Program-made: the position numbers and the translations under genes | Part shown: piece after piece, positions 59,799-64,000 of the stretch | Layout: each line of letters begins with the position of its first letter | How positions within the stretch are numbered: the stretch's first letter is position 1 | Origin: an uncultured Coriobacteriaceae bacterium | GTDB lineage: Bacteria > Actinomycetota > Coriobacteriia > Coriobacteriales > Atopobiaceae | NCBI GenBank assembly: GCA_948439405.1 | Contig: CAOJNB010000003.1 | Coordinates: forward strand, 60,772 to 124,771 | Direction: 5' to 3' | Length of the DNA: 64,000 nt | The notes under the pieces: generated by a model | Told to the model about the DNA's origin: nothing | Seen by the model: the letters and a program-made list of their open reading frames with translations, nothing else | Database searches by the model: none

Positions 59799-61721
59799 AT
59801 GTCCCCTCTCCCGCGTCCCCGCCAGCGCCGCCTCCGTGCGGCGTGGCCGCTCGTCGTCCTCGCGCTCCTCGCCGCGCTCGTCGCGGCGCCCTCGCCCGCG
59901 CTGGCGCGCGACTACGCGATCGAGCGGGTCGACATCGACGCGACCGTCGGAACCGACGGGGTGCTCTCGGTGGTCGAGGAGCGCACCTACGAGTTCGACG
60001 GGGCCTTCAACGGCGTGTACTGGGACCTGTCGCTCGACGGGGGCGACGCGGCGGACCTCTCCGTCGAGCTCCTCTCGTGCGGCGTCGTCGAGGACGGCTC
60101 CTACCGGGAGCTGCCCTACGACACCTCGGGCGCGGACGACACGTACTACTCCTACGTCTGGACGAACGACTCCGGCAGCCAGGTGCTCCGCGCCAAGCTG
60201 TACTGCCCGCAGGAGGACGCGACGGTCACCTTCCGCATCGCCTACGAGGTCACGGGCGTCGTCTTCTCCTACGCCGACTGCGGGAGCCTGTACTGGCAGT
60301 TCGTCTCGGACGGCTGGGACGTCGCCTCGAACGACGTCACCTGCACGGTCCACCTCCCGGTCCCGCCCGGCGAGGGCGTCGAGGCGGGCGAGAACGTGCT
60401 GCTGTGGGCCCACGGCCCGCTCGACGGCGAGGTGCGGGCGACCGACGACGGCGTGCGGGCGACGGTGCCGGCGGTCGGCACGGAGGACTTCGCCGAGCTG
60501 CGCCTCACCTTCCCCAACTCCTGGCTCGCCGGCATGGAGCCGGAGCCCCGCGCGATGCTCGACGCCATCCGCGCCGAGGAGGACGGCTGGACCGCGCGGA
60601 CGGAGGCGCGACGGTGGGCGCGCAGGATCGCGCGCATCGTCCTGGTGACGGCGGGCGTCGGGTTGGCCGTCGCGACCGTCGCGCGCTACCGCCGCGTGCG
60701 CGACGCCTACGAGCGCACCCACACCCCGAGCTTCCAGGGGGAGTACTTCCGCGACGTCCCCTCGTCGGACCACCCCGCCGTGCTGGGCGCGCTGCTGCGC
60801 CAGGGGAAGTCGCTTCCCGAGGACATCACCGCGTCGCTCATCCGCCTGTGCGACCTGCGCCAGGTGGACCTCCTCGCCGCTCCCGACGCGCAGGGGCGGG
60901 GGTCCGGCGGAGGGTTCCGCCTCGTCAGGCGCCACGACGCCGGCAGGCTCGAGGACCCGGTGGACCGCCAGACGGTGAAGTTCCTCTTCGACGGGGTGCT
61001 GCCGCTCGTGCCGCATCGCGTCGACGACGACACGCTCGACTTCGCGAGCGTCCCCGTCGTCGCCAAGGACCACGCCGAGCGCTACTCCGAGCTCGTCGGG
61101 GAGTGGGAGGGGGCCGTGGACGACCGGATCCTCGCCCGTGGGTTCCTGCGCGACGAGAGCGAGGTCGGGAAGGGCGCCCTGCGCACCCTGGCCGTCGTCG
61201 ACGTCGTCGCCGGCGTCGCCTCCCTGGGCCTCGCCGCGTTCCTCGAGTGGCTGCCCGCGCTCGTGGCGGGCGCGCTCCTCCTCGTGGTCGGCTGCGTCGT
61301 CCTCGGCCTGGCGAGCAGCCGCTTCCGCGACGCGTCTCCGGAGGCGGTCGAGATCGTCGCGAAGCTCGAGGCGCTCAGGCGCTGGCTGCGGGAGTTCACC
61401 CGCCTCGACGAGGCCGTGCCCCAGGACGTCGTGCTCTGGAACCGCCTGCTCGTGATGGCCGTGGTGCTCGGCGTCGCCGACGAGGTCATCGAGCAGCTGC
61501 GGGTCGCGATGCCCGCCCTGCTCTCCGAGCCGGGCATGTACTACCCCTACCTGTGGGTCTACCACGGCCACGGCGCGAGCTCGCCGAGCTCGGCGTTCTC
61601 CGACGCCTACGCGCACGCCTCCTCGGTCTCGACGGCGGCGACGAGCTCCGGCTCCGGCGGCGGCTTCTCCTCCGGCGGCGGCGGAGGAGGAGGCGGCGGC
61701 GGGGGCGGCGGCGCCTTCTAG
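59799..61721 (+). CDS. DUF2207-type membrane protein with Gly-rich tail
   Basis: A 640-aa secreted and membrane-anchored protein. A signal peptide (about 1-36, ending PSPALA-RD) is followed by an extracytoplasmic DUF2207 domain (about 37-255; FDGAFNGVYWDLSLDG and LRLTFPNSWL are typical). A membrane helix follows near 275-295, then a cytoplasmic part, further helices near 465-510 and 545-565, and a Ser/Gly tail (GGGFSSGGGGGGGGG). Function of the family is unknown. No partner genes are evident. Confidence 0.85.
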   Translation: MSPLPRPRQRRLRAAWPLVVLALLAALVAAPSPALARDYAIERVDIDATVGTDGVLSVVEERTYEFDGAFNGVYWDLSLDGGDAADLSVELLSCGVVEDGSYRELPYDTSGADDTYYSYVWTNDSGSQVLRAKLYCPQEDATVTFRIAYEVTGVVFSYADCGSLYWQFVSDGWDVASNDVTCTVHLPVPPGEGVEAGENVLLWAHGPLDGEVRATDDGVRATVPAVGTEDFAELRLTFPNSWLAGMEPEPRAMLDAIRAEEDGWTARTEARRWARRIARIVLVTAGVGLAVATVARYRRVRDAYERTHTPSFQGEYFRDVPSSDHPAVLGALLRQGKSLPEDITASLIRLCDLRQVDLLAAPDAQGRGSGGGFRLVRRHDAGRLEDPVDRQTVKFLFDGVLPLVPHRVDDDTLDFASVPVVAKDHAERYSELVGEWEGAVDDRILARGFLRDESEVGKGALRTLAVVDVVAGVASLGLAAFLEWLPALVAGALLLVVGCVVLGLASSRFRDASPEAVEIVAKLEALRRWLREFTRLDEAVPQDVVLWNRLLVMAVVLGVADEVIEQLRVAMPALLSEPGMYYPYLWVYHGHGASSPSSAFSDAYAHASSVSTAATSSGSGGGFSSGGGGGGGGGGGGGAF

Positions 61722-61821
61722 CGGGCCCCTTCGGAGGCGCGTCGGCCCCGTGTCCGGGTCCCGCGCGCGCACCGTCCCCCGCTGCGGGATAATCCCCGCA
61801 CCGAGGAAGGGGGCGCGCTCT

Positions 61822-62490
61822 ATGGGCGACGTGCGGCGTGACAACGGGGAGCTGGGCGACTTCAGGCTGGGGAGGCCGGAGCTCGTGTGCCGGTGGCGCC
61901 TCGCCGCCGGCAGGCTCCCGCTGGAGAACCGTCACGTGCGAGCGCTGTCGCGCCGCCGGCTGGGCGGCGAGCCCCCCTCCGCCGAGCTCCTGGGGTGGGT
62001 CAGGCAGCACGTCGAGTGGACGCTCGAGCGCGGGGCCGCGGCCCATCCCGACGGCGTGCTCATGCTCATCGTCGACGAGGAGGGGCATGCGGCCATGACG
62101 GTGGGCCCCTACGAGCCGCTGGCGCGCCCCTCCCTGCGCTCCCTGGCCGCCCGCGCGCTGGACGCGGCCGCCGAGGGCGAGCGGACGGGCGTCGCCCCCG
62201 AGTCGCTGTGGCTCGTGCGCGACGACCACCTCGTGTTCGGCTGCCCCGCCGACCGCCACCCCTCCGGCGCCAACGACCTCGTCGCCCAGCTCGCGTCCAC
62301 CCTCGGCATGGCCGTGGTGCGCGACCGCGGCGCGGCGGAGGCCGCGCGCGCCGGACGCGCCCGCTGCGACGAGGCGTTCCTCGTCTCCGACGAGCACGGC
62401 GTCGTCGTCGCGCGCGACGCCCGCGGGCCCCGCGCGCGGCGCTTCCGCGACTCCTACGAGCGCCTGCTGGAGCAGGTGCGCGCACGCTGA
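61822..62490 (+). CDS. protein resembling a truncated class IV aminotransferase
   Basis: A 222-aa protein. The order VAPESLWLVRDDHLVFGCPADRH (in part), GMAVVRDRGAAEAARAGRARCDEAFLVSDEHG parallels the C-terminal half of class IV (branched-chain or aminodeoxychorismate lyase) enzymes: a substrate strand, then an ADEAFLT-like motif. The N-terminal half is shortened, and I cannot find the lysine that binds pyridoxal phosphate. It may be a degenerate or regulatory relative. ATG 61822 is preceded by GAGGAAGGGG. Confidence 0.5.
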   Translation: MGDVRRDNGELGDFRLGRPELVCRWRLAAGRLPLENRHVRALSRRRLGGEPPSAELLGWVRQHVEWTLERGAAAHPDGVLMLIVDEEGHAAMTVGPYEPLARPSLRSLAARALDAAAEGERTGVAPESLWLVRDDHLVFGCPADRHPSGANDLVAQLASTLGMAVVRDRGAAEAARAGRARCDEAFLVSDEHGVVVARDARGPRARRFRDSYERLLEQVRAR

Positions 62491-62557
62491 GGCGGCGCCC
62501 GCGCGCCCGAGCGCGGGGAAACCCTACCGAATTCCTGGTATTTCGTGCTTTCCGAAC

Positions 62558-62590
62558 CTTGCGCGGCTCGCGCGCAAGATGGGATATGAT
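62558..62590 (+). promoter_or_regulatory. nifJ promoter with inverted repeat
   Basis: CTTGCGCG (62558-62565) and CGCGCAAG (62571-62578) form an 8-bp perfect inverted repeat with a 5-bp spacer, just before a good -10 TATGAT (62585-62590). The repeat is where a -35 would be, so it looks like an operator. The binder is unknown. Confidence 0.55.
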
Positions 62591-62628
62591 AGCCGGTGGT
62601 CCGTTATCCCATTTCCGAAGGAGAGGAT

Positions 62629-64000
<1,372 letters not shown>

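Overview
The window is about 70% GC and looks like chromosome from a high-GC, anaerobic actinobacterium. I infer class Coriobacteriia, an Olsenella/Atopobium-like (Atopobiaceae) genome. The reasons are the actinobacterial FHA/PstP/RodA/PBP/PknB cell-wall signalling cluster, a pyruvate:ferredoxin oxidoreductase gene at the right edge, and no mycobacterial or streptomycete hallmarks. This is judged from protein character alone, without a database search.

Positions 1-8053 are the replication-origin region. dnaN (partial), dnaA and a GHKL-ATPase/winged-helix gene read left. rpmH-rnpA-yidD-yidC-jag, rsmG and parA-parB read right. Between the two arms, and in the dnaA promoter, lie clusters of 9-mers that look like DnaA boxes, but the normally invariant C at position 6 is replaced by T, A or G. 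The recognition helix of this DnaA is also unusual: Lys480 stands where Asp is expected. I think the origin has a co-evolved, re-specified DnaA/DnaA-box pair, and this is the most interesting observation in the window. Two perfect parS sites flank the end of rsmG, just ahead of parAB.

Positions 8054-17561 hold rlmN, ddl, a DnaQ-DinG type helicase, a convergent double-WYL (PafB-PafC-like) regulator and a membrane protein with a degenerate M28 peptidase fold. Positions 17600-27900 hold three tRNAs, an M29 aminopeptidase, a six-unit 42-bp phased palindromic repeat array, larC, purB, a TSCPD protein, a Tat lipoprotein, a two-component system and purC. Positions 27950-29905 form an SOS operon: LexA box, Y-family polymerase, YolD-like protein and an unknown 109-aa protein. 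An amidase, a zinc-ribbon/VWA/YARHG protein, a UvrA paralogue, a P3-type ATPase beside a LysR regulator, a membrane protein and an isomerase-kinase sugar pair follow to 42224.

Positions 42323-51587 are one tightly coupled leftward operon for phospho-signalling and wall synthesis: membrane Ser/Thr kinase, FhaA, FhaB, PstP phosphatase, a natural RodA-PBP fusion and PknB with three PASTA domains. The remainder holds tRNA-Leu, tRNA-Arg and tRNA-Ser genes, a short archaeal-type triosephosphate isomerase, serS, a LexA-box-preceded unknown gene, a small cupin, two surface-polysaccharide genes, gluQ, a DUF2207-type membrane protein, an aminotransferase-IV-like fragment and the start of nifJ.

No rRNA, CRISPR array, insertion sequence or prophage gene was recognised. 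Several genes overlap by 4-8 bp, so translational coupling is common here.
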